Origin: Quercus robur
Lineage: Eukaryota > Streptophyta > Magnoliopsida > Fagales > Fagaceae
Direction: 5' to 3'
Assembly (NCBI RefSeq): GCF_932294415.1
Contig: NC_065535.1
Coordinates: 92,706,862 to 92,770,861 of the forward strand
DNA: 64,000 nt
Shown here: positions 12,601 through 25,431 of the stretch, one piece after another
Position numbering within the stretch: the first letter of the stretch is position 1
How the letters are laid out: every line of letters starts with the position of its first letter
Notes under the pieces: generated by a model
Told to the model about the DNA's origin: nothing
The model's input: only the letters and a program-made list of their open reading frames with translations
Databases searched by the model: none
Program-made: the position numbers and the translations under genes

Positions 12601-15600
12601 TTTGTAGGTGGATGTTTAAACTAAGTGAATGGGCTCATTTTTCGTCATATGACATTGGGTTAAACTCTGGAGCAAGTGCTTCCCATATTGTGGTATGCTT
12701 TCTTTCCTGTTTTTTCTTTTTCTTCATACACATTGGGTTGCTCTATTAGAGTGAAGTAATTATAAAAGTGTTGAGAGATGAAACTCTTTGTGGCAACATT
12801 GCCTCATTTTTCTGCCTTGTTTGTGAACCCTTTTTGCAACAAGAAAAGATAATCTTAGTGATTAATTTCCTGTCTTTCACATGGTTACTACATATTCTAA
12901 AAGTTCACATATACATTGAACTGCAATGGTTTCTTCCTCATCATAATGTGCTTGACTGCTTGGAATATAACTATCTACCTGAAGAGACCAACCTTTGACA
13001 TGTTAGCTTACATGATTGCTTATGCTTATAGAAGTCACATGTTATACTTGTATCAATGTTGTTACTATTGTTCAAAAATGAAATCTATCAGACAAGGAAC
13101 CAGAGAAGCATTCAATGGAGAGATATTCGCTCAATGAAGTAGGAAACGGCATTTTGAATTGTGAACAAAGAAAATTTGAAAAACTGCTTACATGTAGCTT
13201 TGCAAATAATGAGAACCAAACTACATTGGTGAGAAGCCTCCTGAAAACGTTATGGTGAGAATCTCAACATTCTCCTGGGTGTTTAGGGATATTGCTGGTG
13301 ATGAGGTGGGAGTTAAATTGTAGTGTAGTCAATGGCTGACACCCTGACTTAAACTTTTTATCTTAGCACAAACGCCAGACATGGTATGGTACTTTATATT
13401 TTCCATTTGCAACATTAGGTTTCTTTGGACAAAATGTAAGCATTGTAATCAACAACTTGATTTCTTGTTGACGAAGTGTTAGACTTGAAAATTTGTTCAA
13501 GCTAATTTTACCTGGCAGCTTTGCCACTGATGTTGATCAATCTATTTTATAGGCTAAACTCCCCTCCCCCTCAAAATTTTCATCATCTTTCTTGTCCCCT
13601 ACACTTTCTCTTTAGTTCTTTCTATTTATTTTAATGCTTGAATTGATTGGCAAGCAGTGGGAACAGTAGGAGAAAAAGCCAAAAGTTCTTGAGAAAATTC
13701 CTTGTCAGTTGGATGGATGCACATCATGAAACTTAAAATCAGAAATGTGTGGACTCTCAAGCCAGTTATTTTTGCTGCTAGGCTTGGAGAAAGTTTATGA
13801 GATGCTTGTTTAAGTTGAAGAAACTATTTGGTGGCAGTTGAAATTTCTATGGCATGATACATCGGTTGCCTGTTATGAGAATATAGGCCTTCTAGGTGCA
13901 GCTCACGTCTGAGAGATTATTAGAAATGGAAGGTGGATGTCGCCAAGAACCTTATAGCTCGATTGACACTTGTGTTTTCAATAGAGACGTCTAGGGTTCA
14001 AATCCCCCCTACCCAATTATCTATCAAAATATCAAAAAAAGAAATAGAAGGTGGATGTCATATTTGGGGCGTATTGGGTGAAGTTCTCAGCTAAAGGTTT
14101 GATGTGTGGCAATCTAGTTTGGAACTTTTAGTGGTCATGGAATAACTGTAGATAGTTTTCTATTGTCCAATTCGATTAATGTATCCCAAGTTATGCTCAC
14201 TCCTCTCCTTTGGGTCAGGAATTTCTGAGAGCATTCTGTCTAGTGCTTTATATACTGGGTGTAGGAATTTTAATGGATGGTGATTAAGCAGAATGCTATG
14301 GGTCATATGGTATGAATTGCTGAAAGTAGATTGAATGTTAAATATTTTAAGAGGGGTCAGTAAGGTATGTGCCCTTAAAAGCTCTATATTTGCCACTGCT
14401 GTGTATTAGAAGTCGCTAGTGTTTTTTTGTAAATATTATTTTCACTTTCTTTTATTTAATTTATTAATGCCTAAGCAAATAGTTATAGGTAAAATGGAAA
14501 AGATGAGAATGAGATTCTGTGATGAGATGCAAGAGGAAGATGGCACTGGATTTATGAGTGTATGGAGTCCTGGTGATCACATTGTACATTTACTTTGGTG
14601 TGGCTTTAAGAAATCTTGCAGCTGAGAAAATAAAGAATTGGTGATCAAATTAATCAGTAGCTCTTCTAGTTTTGTGATCAGCTGTAGATCAAGGGTTTTG
14701 AAGGAATATTTGGAAAGGTAAAAGATGGAGTTGATTGAGGATTTGGGGGTTAGGAAGTGGAATTTGTTGGGGATGTTGGCCTTTGTTGTGAAGGATGGTG
14801 ATGGCCTTTTATCTCACAATGAGATTGCTAAATTTCTTCTACATGAGGTGGTCTTTTTTTTCTCCAAATTAAATTACTTATTAGAAAAAAAATTTCTAGA
14901 TGGGAACTTCTTAAATTTGGTTCAGAAGAGATTTTGCATGTAAAAAGAGATAGTTGGAAGCATAAATTGAGGGCTATATGGCTCAAGTGGTGGCACAGTT
15001 GTTGAAAGATCTTCATGTAACAGAGGTCCAGGATGGGAATGCTGGCAAGTTGGTGTGGCTCCCTTCACCAATCAAAGGTTTCCAAATGAAGAGTTATTAT
15101 CATGTTCTGAGGGTAGACAGGCAGATTTCCCATGGAAGGGTATTTGGAAAGTCCGTGCTCTCTGAGGGTGGCGATCTTTTCCTGGTGTGTGGCTCTGGGA
15201 AGGGTTTTGACAATTAATAACAAAAGGAAGCAGGGTATTATTATTATGAAGTGGCGCTTCATGTGCAAAAGTCATGGGGAGGATGTAAATCATTTAAAAT
15301 TTACATTGTTTTGTGGCTTGGGAGATGTGGTCTATGATATTTAGGTTTTTTGGTGTTTCTTGGGTAATGCTCGGGTCAATTTGAGATTTAATGGGAGAAG
15401 AGGCAAGGGGTGTGGCAGTTAGTCCCATTATTTGTCATGTGGTATTTTAAGTTTATGGAGAGAGCGTAATGCTTGGTGCTTTGAGGGCCACAAATTAAGT
15501 GAGGTGAAGTTGAAATATCTACCGCTGAAGACTTTATTTGATTGGACTTTGCAGTCCATAGCTTTTTTAGTCATGGGTTTCTTGGATTTCATAGACTCCT

Positions 15601-18600
15601 TGAGTTCTAATTAGTTTTGTAGATTTTTTTTACTTCTTGCTTTTATTCTCTTGTAGTGTTGTACTCTCATTATGCTTCTCGAGTTCTTGGGTAGAACCTT
15701 TTTTTTTTTTATTTTTAATAAACTTATAAAAATAGTTTCCTTTTCTAGCTTTTCATCTTTGTAGTCATGGTTCTATTCTTCAGTTATAGTTGTCATCCTT
15801 TTGTGTTGTATGATTAATCAGTTTCCTTTGTGTGTCTATGCTTTATCCAAAAATAAAAAATAAAATCTTTTGTGTGTTTATGTGTGTTTAAACTTCAAAC
15901 ATTTAACCTGTATGTGGCAACAATATTACAGTGACGCTTAATCGATCGCATCAATACAAATTAGCAATATATGTCTTGCACTACACTTACATTGTCATGT
16001 TTATCAGTTTGTCTTCTGAAAAATGAAGTTTTAGTTACTGATTGTTATTGAAATTTAATTTAAAATCATCCATCTTTAAAAATACCATACAAATAATCCA
16101 TCAATCCTAAATAGAAAAAATGATAAGAAACACAAATAGAAGTGTCCAAATTAACGAAGCTGACCTTGGTCTTACCTGCAGAGTAATGCAAGTTCCACAA
16201 GGTTATTGACAATATTGCTAATATAATCATATGATAGAAAAAAAATATTAATATTGGATTTTAAATTCCATAAAAGAGATCTCAGCTTCTGTAGATGAGT
16301 AAAACTCTGATCACTACAAAACAATGTTAGAAAGAAAGTCTGGATCAATTACTATTTCAAAATAGTGTAGAATACCCGAACATATCATCTCCTCATCAAT
16401 TTAAAAAAAAAAAAAATACTCATTTATCCTTGAGGGGATTTTACAGGAACATGGTTTGCCCCCCAAATAATCAAACCCTTCTTTATTATTCTCATTTACT
16501 TTATCTATCAGTTAATGGTGTATTGCTTTAGGTATTTGATCGGAGGACAAAGAGGCTTGTGGAAGAATTAATTAATGGAAAGATTGTCTTGTCAATGAGA
16601 GCTATCTATCAGTCAAAATTTGGGCTGGGCCTAATGGACACAGGTATTGTGTGAAAGCTGGAAATGTCAATTCTAAAAACAAGTTTTAGTCTTGCAGAAT
16701 AAGTACATTGTCTGAACTGCTCTCTCAGGAATTCGATGAATCCTTATCTGGATGGTTAGGGACCCATGTTTATAATTCTGTTAGTTTGCCCAATAAATTC
16801 TATGAAATAACTATTGATAGTCTTCCACTTAAGTACTTAACTGAACTCTACTAAGCCTTAGTACTGACTAATTGGGGGTGATAGTCTACTATGTCTTCCA
16901 AATTTTCAGTCCAAGCACTACCTTGATGTCTTAATTTTGTATTGATTGCTCTCTGATGCAGTTGTTGATCTTTAATTTCACAAAACCCATGACTTTGGGC
17001 TTTTCTAATCCAGTCCTTTTGCTACCTTTAATTTCTCAAAATATATTCTCATTGCCCCCCACTCTCCCAAATCCCAATCATTTATCTACTATTTCCATTA
17101 GTTTCCCTGTTAAAGGCTATTCTAAGTGCCTATACAAATTTTATTCTCTTGGACTAATTTCTTTACCCACACTTATCCATCAAAGTCTAGGAATTTTATC
17201 CCATTTCTCACTAAACCCTGGCGTCAATGTAGTGCATCACTTACAGAAAATGCCCTGGCTAACCTTTACCCATTTTTCACTCCATTAGGGGCTAGATGTT
17301 GCTAGTATGGGTTGCCCGATGTGTATTTGTATGGATCCATTCATATGAAGTGACTAAATTTGCAGCCCTTCTTTGTTTGGGATTGGGAGATAGCCTATGA
17401 GCAAAAAATACGACACTAAGCACTGACATAGGTGAAGTTATTTCCCTAAGAATATGACAAAAATTCTTGTGAATGCTTTTTGATGCATATACTCAAGAGC
17501 AACTATAGAAAACTGCAGTATTTTCTTAATCATTGTCTGCAGGGCTTGTATTTTATGCTTGATTGAATTGATCTTGGAGAAAAAAAAAACTAGTTGAGCA
17601 TTTGTTTATTAGCCTAATGTTATTTCTGGGTTTTACATTTTTTTTATATTTTTTTTTATAACTTTTTCATTTTTTCTAGTGTGATCTGCTGCATGTAAAT
17701 TATGTTGCTGCACCATTTGGTCACAGGGGCAAAGGAGCTCTTACAGAGCATCTCCGAAAAGCAGGGGAGGCGAATGAGTTCAACTGAATCTACTAAAGAT
17801 ATACCAAAGTTTGTTGAATCTTTTAAGGCATGTAGCATTTATTACTCAATGATTTTTTTAATGATTCTTTGTTCCATATTTGACTTTCTTAAAGTACTTT
17901 TAGATTGTGATAATTTGGTTTTGACTGAAATGAATTTTAAAGATGATGTAGCTATGCATTTTCAATCACAAATAAGGATCTATTAGGTGAGGCTGCTCTA
18001 AGGGTGCTTAAGATTTTAATAATCACAAATTACTTCTATGCTGTTTGGTAACCTAGGGGTGCTTCCACTCTTTGTGGATTTTATAAAGCAGCTTGAGCTT
18101 TTTAGGCTGCTCTTAAGAGACAGTCCAAGAGTTGCTTTTCCAAGCAGCAGCTTTTAGAAAGCTGAAGCCATCCCTAACTGGCCCTAAATTAACAAAAAAT
18201 GCATCAATTTACACCCTAGGGACAACATATGCCAAAACCTTTCTTCTGCAGTAATATTCCAAATATATTCTATAAAAAGATAGTATTATTACATTTGAGG
18301 TGTGTTCTCTGCTTGTATATGATGTACCCGATTTGAAATTTTAATTTGATTTGTATCTCTATATGTGGGGAGGATTCGAGAAGTACAGTTGTCCAAATCA
18401 ATGCAAGCACTCTGTTGAAGTATTTCTGGCATTGGAAATTATGTCTTTTTGTCTTGTGCAATTCTGAGTTTTCCTCATACATTTGTGTGTGTAGGTGTTA
18501 TGCTCTAGCTAGATTTGATTACGCATGTCAGTTTGGGTCCATCCCTATTCCCTTGTGTTACTAGATTCAAGACCAATTTTAATTATTATACTCTTGGTGA

Positions 18601-21600
18601 TATCAGATGTACACATAGTTAAGTCAGTATTCCCAAAGACCATTGATTCTTTCCTGAGTAATATCCTAATATGTAACTTCTGAAGATAATATTAATCCCG
18701 TTTCTTTTCATGTCTTATTGGATTATACTAACATGTTATAGGTGATGGAAGATTTATAATTTCTTTCATTCAGCCAAAAAAATAAAAGGAATATATCATT
18801 TCTTCATCTATTCATGGTTTCTTTGCATCAAAAAAAGAAATATCAGGTTGTGGATGGAATGCAATAGATTGTTTATCATGTGGGTCCTTAAACATATTTT
18901 AGCTATCTCCTTATATCGATATTAAAATTATTGTTCTTGACTCCTTTGTATTGTAATGTCTAAAATTTTGAATGAATTAGTGTGCACTTTTCATATGCTG
19001 AGATCACATGCATTGAGCTACACCCTCTTATAAATGATATGCTTTAACTATTGTGTTGTAGGATCAAATCAATTTGGCAGAAGTCAAATACCCTCTGGAA
19101 CATTTCAAGGTAGGTCAGAACTTTTATAACAAACTGAATTTCGTTATATTGTTGCATGCAAATAAGGCTTCTGCTTGTTTCTTGTAATATCTTCACCTTA
19201 TTTGCACACTTGGATTTTGTTCTGATCTCTCAGTTACATAAGCTTTTGAAACTTTGCATGCAGACTTTCAATGAGTTTTTCATAAGAGAGTTGAAGCCTG
19301 GTGCAAGGCCAATTGCCTGTATGGAACGTGATGATATTGCTGTATGTGCAGCTGATAGCCGTTTAATGGCATTTAAATCTGCTGATGATAGTCTAAGATT
19401 TTGGATTAAGGTACTTCCTGCACTTTCTATTGGAATTTTTCCCATGAAAATTTCCAAAGATCATTTAGTGCTTCTTGTTCTCACATTTAGTAACAGATAT
19501 TTCAGTTTAAATTTGAAGGTTGACGATTTGGAATATTGACACACAAAAACTGGTTTAATTAAGTCTACAAGTTAATCAACCGAACTCGCAATGTAGATTA
19601 TACATTACAATGATGCCAATCTAGCTTGAACCTTCATGACTAAATCTCACATATGATAGATGACAAGTGCTGGTGCTTGCACTATGTATAAGAGTGAAAC
19701 TTTTCTGTTTCAGCTCTAAAGTCGAGGGTGGAGGAGGGGAGGAGAGGACGTTTGGTACCATGTACCACCTACTTCTTATTGTCCACATGAACTAGATTGA
19801 CCTGATCACTTAATACAAGTAATGTTAGCAGCTTACTTAAAAAAAAAAGAAAAGAAAAAGTAACGTTAGCAGAAGAATTATGCTGACTTTATGATGAGAG
19901 CATCCCGCCTCTTGTAACTGCAATGAATTCTGTCTTCAGCAGATTATTTACTAGGAAAATTACATGATTCCCCTTGTAAGTTTGGGGTTAATTTTAAATT
20001 AAACCCTAGATTTTAAATAGTTTCAATTGAAACCTGAATTTTTTAAATTGTTTCAATTCACCCCTTCAAAGAGTAACTATAAATTATGACTAACGAAAAA
20101 TTGACTAAGCATCTAAAACTTATTTGCGCACTAAAATACCCATCACATGTACACCATGTGGTATTTTGGTGATAAAAAACTTACAAAATGATCACTCTTC
20201 ATTGAATTCTATTTATTTGTTATAAAGCTTTTAAAGTAATTTTAAGAGTTATTTGGTACCAAAATATGATGCGATTCACATGAAGTATTTGGTGTCTAGA
20301 TTGGTTTTAACTACAATTTATGTCAATTTCTGTTCTTCTACGCCATTGGGATTGCTTGGGTTCAGTCAACGCTATGATGGAATCTTGAAGTGGGATGAAA
20401 AGGCGTTGTAGGTATGGAACTGTATGGGGGTAGGGCCAGCCTGTATATGGTGCTTTTGGAGAGAAAGAAATCAGCGGACATTTAAGGGGAAGGAGCTGCG
20501 TATACTGAATCTCAAGTTTCTTTTCTTGAAAACTCTCTTCAAATGGGCGACGCTCTCTTTTACTCTCTCAACCTTTTCTCTGAGGGAGTTTTTAGACTCA
20601 GCTAATCCTATAGCTTGCCTTTCTTTCTTTTGTTTCTTTCTGTTTTCTACATCTCTGTATACTTCATGTATACACTTTTTTTTTGGGTAGGTAATCAAAG
20701 ATTTATTTCATAAAAAGGACATCATGTTCACGATGGTGAACACTCAGAACTTAAAATGAATACAAGTACCTTAGGAAGAGATACAAATAGAAATAAGAAA
20801 TTCAGAAATGGAAATACATTGTGTAAAACCCCAAATTTTACCCCACTGAATTAAGGTCCCAACTAGTATAGGTTTCAAAAGATCTATTTATTTCGCTCCC
20901 GCCAAATTAACCACATCAAACAAGTTGGAACCGTATTCCAAATATTAGAGGAATGTGTGCCCGGCCAATTCCACCAGCCAAAAAGAAGGGAGGCTACTGT
21001 CTTCGGCATCACCCACTAGATTCCAAATATAAAAAAAACTTCACTCCATAAGTCGTACGATCATCGTCATCACACCAGCACATGCAAACACCAATTAACT
21101 AGTGGTAAACGCCTAAGAACCAGATTATCAATGGTAAGAATACTACCCCTAGCTGTTGTTCATAAAAAGAAACACACCCTTTTAGGTACTTTTGTACTCC
21201 AAATGCACTTTTAGGGAAAAGGGATAGAAGAAGAGCCATCCGGATCAGCTAGCAAGTTATAGTAAGAGCGAACATCAAAGACACCAGAATGATTCAACTT
21301 CCAAGTCAACGTATCATCTCCTTCACCCCTTGGCATATTAGAATAAAGATGCTTAAGCAGAGAACATGCTCTCTCTACCTCCCTTTCATGAAAAGCTGGT
21401 CGGAATTGTAAATTCCAGCTTCTATTACCCCCTTCTAAAGTAGAAACAACCAAATTAGAAATCCAAGCTTCTTTGGAAACAGCACAAGCAAACAGATTTG
21501 GATAGAGATCCTTTAGAGGGATAGGCCCACTCCAAGGCTCATACCAAAAACGAATACGATGGCCTTCCCCCATAGCATACTCCACCTATCTAAAGAAACT

Positions 21601-24600
21601 CTCGGCTCCTGCTCTAATATTCTTCCATAGTCCACAGCCATGGGTCCCTCAAACATCCCTAGTACACCAAACCCCACTACCCACTCCATATTTGGTTACT
21701 ATAACCTGACGCCATAACCTGTGAACTTCTTTCCCAATGTGCCATAACCATTTACCAAGCAAGGCTTGATTAAACAAACCCACCCTCCTTATCCCCAAAC
21801 CACCTTCCTGTATCGGTAAACAAACCTTCTCCCATGTGACTAAAGAATATTTAAAGACCTCATTAGAAGTCCCCTAAAGGAAATTCCTTTGTATCTTCTC
21901 CAATTCGGCTGGTACAGCTTGAGGAATAGTGAACAGAGATAAAAAATAAGTAGGAAGGCTTGAAAGAGTACTCTTTAACAAAGTAAGTCTGCCACCCTTA
22001 GAGTATAATTACTTTATATATATACTTATAGGTTGGGCTCAACTCTCAAGTTACTCTTGGTGTAAATTTTAACAATGTTACACCTTAATTTTTTTTTATT
22101 GGATGTGTCTTTTGATAAATTCACAGTTAGATTATATTTTCTCCTTATAACCTTTCCACACTTGTAAAATTTCAAGATAATAAAAAATCAATAACTCTCA
22201 TCTATAAAGTGTTTAAATCTTAAGGGTTTTTTATTATTTTATTTTTCTAATTATAAAATTTTAGATACATAGTTTATTGATTGAATAGTAAATAACATAT
22301 GATTAACAAAAGTTGATGTGTGTTAAAAATAATGATGACATATAATCCAACAGTAGGGATTTTGAAATATTAATGCAATTAAAAGTTATTGAGTGGTGTA
22401 ACATTCATAAAGATTTACTCTAGGTGTAACTTGATCCAGTTAATGCGTGTGTGTATATATACATATATAGTGATAGTAGCCTAAAGCACACTAGTCTAAG
22501 TACAGGTTGAAGACAAGCTTTGCTTTCCCTAATACCCTTTAGGGGTTTCAAACTACCAATAATTGTTATAAGAGCTCTTATTTTCTTCCATGGATCAACC
22601 CTTTTCTAAATAAGTTTGTGGGAGTCAACTGACTGTCTGATACCATACTACATACATTTCACCCTTTAACAGGGCCACAGTAAGGGGGGAAAAAGATGAA
22701 TATTATAAACGAAAGGCAAAATTACATTGTTGGTTTCTAAAGTTTATGCATTGAGCAATTTTAGTCCCTTATGTTTTGAATGAGTGCTTTATTCCCTTAA
22801 GTTTAAAAAATGAGCTATTGGTCTCTCCGTCTAGTTCCGTTAACTTTCTTGAGTATGTGGCTAACGGAGTGATGAGGTGGAAATTTTTTAATGACGTGGT
22901 AGCTGACATTATATTCAAAAAATTATACAGTGGCCAACCTACTTGTGATATAAATCACCTAGAAACTGGGATGTTATGTTCTTTAAAATTGCAATATTGA
23001 AGTCCTTATTCTTAATACATTTTCATTTTAAATTCATGTGTTGGACAATATTGTTCACCCCAGGATTATCATTGGTTACTTATAGGGTCGAAAGTTTTCA
23101 ATTCAAGGCCTGCTGGGGCAAGATGTAAGTTCCGGTGCTTTTATTGATGGACCATTGGTGATATTTCGTTTGGCACCACAGGTATTTTTCAAACTCTTGC
23201 CTTAATACATTGTACCATGGATGTTTTAAAACTTAATTTAGTCTAATTTCAAGTTTCAAACTTCCTCACCTATCAATTGTTTCAGGATTATCATCGTTTT
23301 CATTTTCCAGTTTCTGGAACCATTGAGCAGTTCGTAAATATACCTGGATGCTTATATACAGTATGCTGACAAATCTATCTTATAAATCCTTGTTTGAATT
23401 GCCATTTGTTTCTTGTTTGTCTTCAGATTTTCTTACCTGTTTCCCCCCCCCCCCCCCCTTTAGGTCAATCCCATTGCTGTCAATAGCAAGTACTGTAATG
23501 TCTTCACTGAGAATAAGCGAGTTGTATCAATTATTTCGACTGCAGATTTTGGAAAGGTTTGTCAGTGTAATCATTTGTCTTATTCAATTTGTCTCTTGAT
23601 ACATGATGATAAAACTAAGTGATTCTTCAGATGTCAGTTCTGGTAATGTTCTACGCAATTCAAGTTATTTTGATATATGTATTATTGCATGAAATATTAA
23701 ATCATCAAGCATCATCTTCTTCATTGTTTGGCACTAGACAATCATGGTGCTTATGTTTTCTCTCTTTGGAGTAATGTTGGTGATGCCTAATACTGTGGTT
23801 GTTCTATTGACTTGCACAAAAGACTTTTGTTATATCTTTGTTTGATTTCTGTGATCTCTTAAATTTTAGAAGTTAGGTTTTTAGTTTACTTTGCATTTCT
23901 CGTGTACATCCCATGTACATGAGTTTTGCCCTTTCTTGTGCTTTTTATAGGATAGGACCAACACTTTATCATTCGTGAATCATGGAGGACTAGATGAGAA
24001 CTTTTGAATAAAATTTTAAACAGGTGGCTTTTGTTGCAATTGGAGCAACTATGGTTGGCAGCATCAGCTTTTCAAAGGAAAAGGGTGATCATGTCAGGAA
24101 GGGAGATGAGGTTTTTGATTCATAAATTGATGCCTTTTATCTATTTATTTTATTATTATTTTTATTATCATTTTTATTTTTAATGTTGAAGTATGTATTC
24201 TTTGCTTCTGATTGGCATTTCGTTCCTCTAATGTGCAGTTTGGATATTTCTCATTTGGTGGAAGCACAGTTATTTGTGCTTTTGAGAAGGTATTAATTGA
24301 TTGGATTTTAATATATTACCTCTAAATGTTCTAATTCATTTAATGTTATATTTTTAAAAAGATCAACATTTGGTTTTCTAAGGCATCTGGCATATTTAGC
24401 TAACGCAATTCATTTTTTCATTGTTAGAACCATGCTCGTTCTCTAGTCTTACTCTTTGTTTTAAATTTTTATTTAATACACAAATGGGGCAAGAAAATTC
24501 TTGCTGAAGCACATGTTCATTTACATAAATAAACTTGAAATGAGTATTTTCCTTAATTTTCAACTCTTGGAAAATGCAGAATTCTTGCATATGTGGACTG

Positions 24601-25399
24601 ATTTTGCTAGTTTATAGACTGATGTTTATTTTCCATTTTATTTGCACATTTGGTAAATATTTTCTTCAAAGTTATTAATGAATTTGCTACAAAGGCCTAG
24701 ATGGCTTAGTTCTGGGAACATAATTAGGTTGTGTTTGGCATTGGCTTAAAAAGCCAATTTTTTTACTATTTAGCTTATTTTTTTATTATTCAGCTTATTT
24801 TTGCTATTATTTATGGGTCTTACTATACTATTTCAGTTATCTTGAAAAGTTTTCAGTTTTAGCTAATAAGATGAAACTGAAATGTTTTTGTTGAAAATAC
24901 TGTAAATAAAGCTAAAAAGCAGCTGAAATAGTATAGTGGGACCCATGAATAGTACCAAAAATAAGTTGAATAGTAGCAAAAATAAGCTGTGGTGCAACTT
25001 TTAGATAGTAATATTTTCCTTGCATTTATATTTAGTTTAGAGAGTTATTGATATGCCACGCATTTTGTATGTATAACATTTGCATGTCACTTGTCTAACG
25101 TTAGAAATTACTTTTGTAATTAATTTATTTTACTTACCCTCATTTTTTTTTGGGTGATTTGCTTGATGCATCAGTTTGGAATAATTGACAAAGTACTAGA
25201 TGTCACTATGTCAAGTATAGATCTAAAATGAGAATTAGAATCCTTGTCTACCTGTTAGGACAAGGTTGATTTAAATATGGTAGAATATTTTTGGAAACTT
25301 TTATCCTTTTCATATCTAATTTCCTAATTTAATTAGGTGTCTATAAATTATAGGGAAAAATACACAAAACCCCTTTTCTCTAAAACATGGAACCCCTTT

Positions 25400-25431
<32 letters not shown>

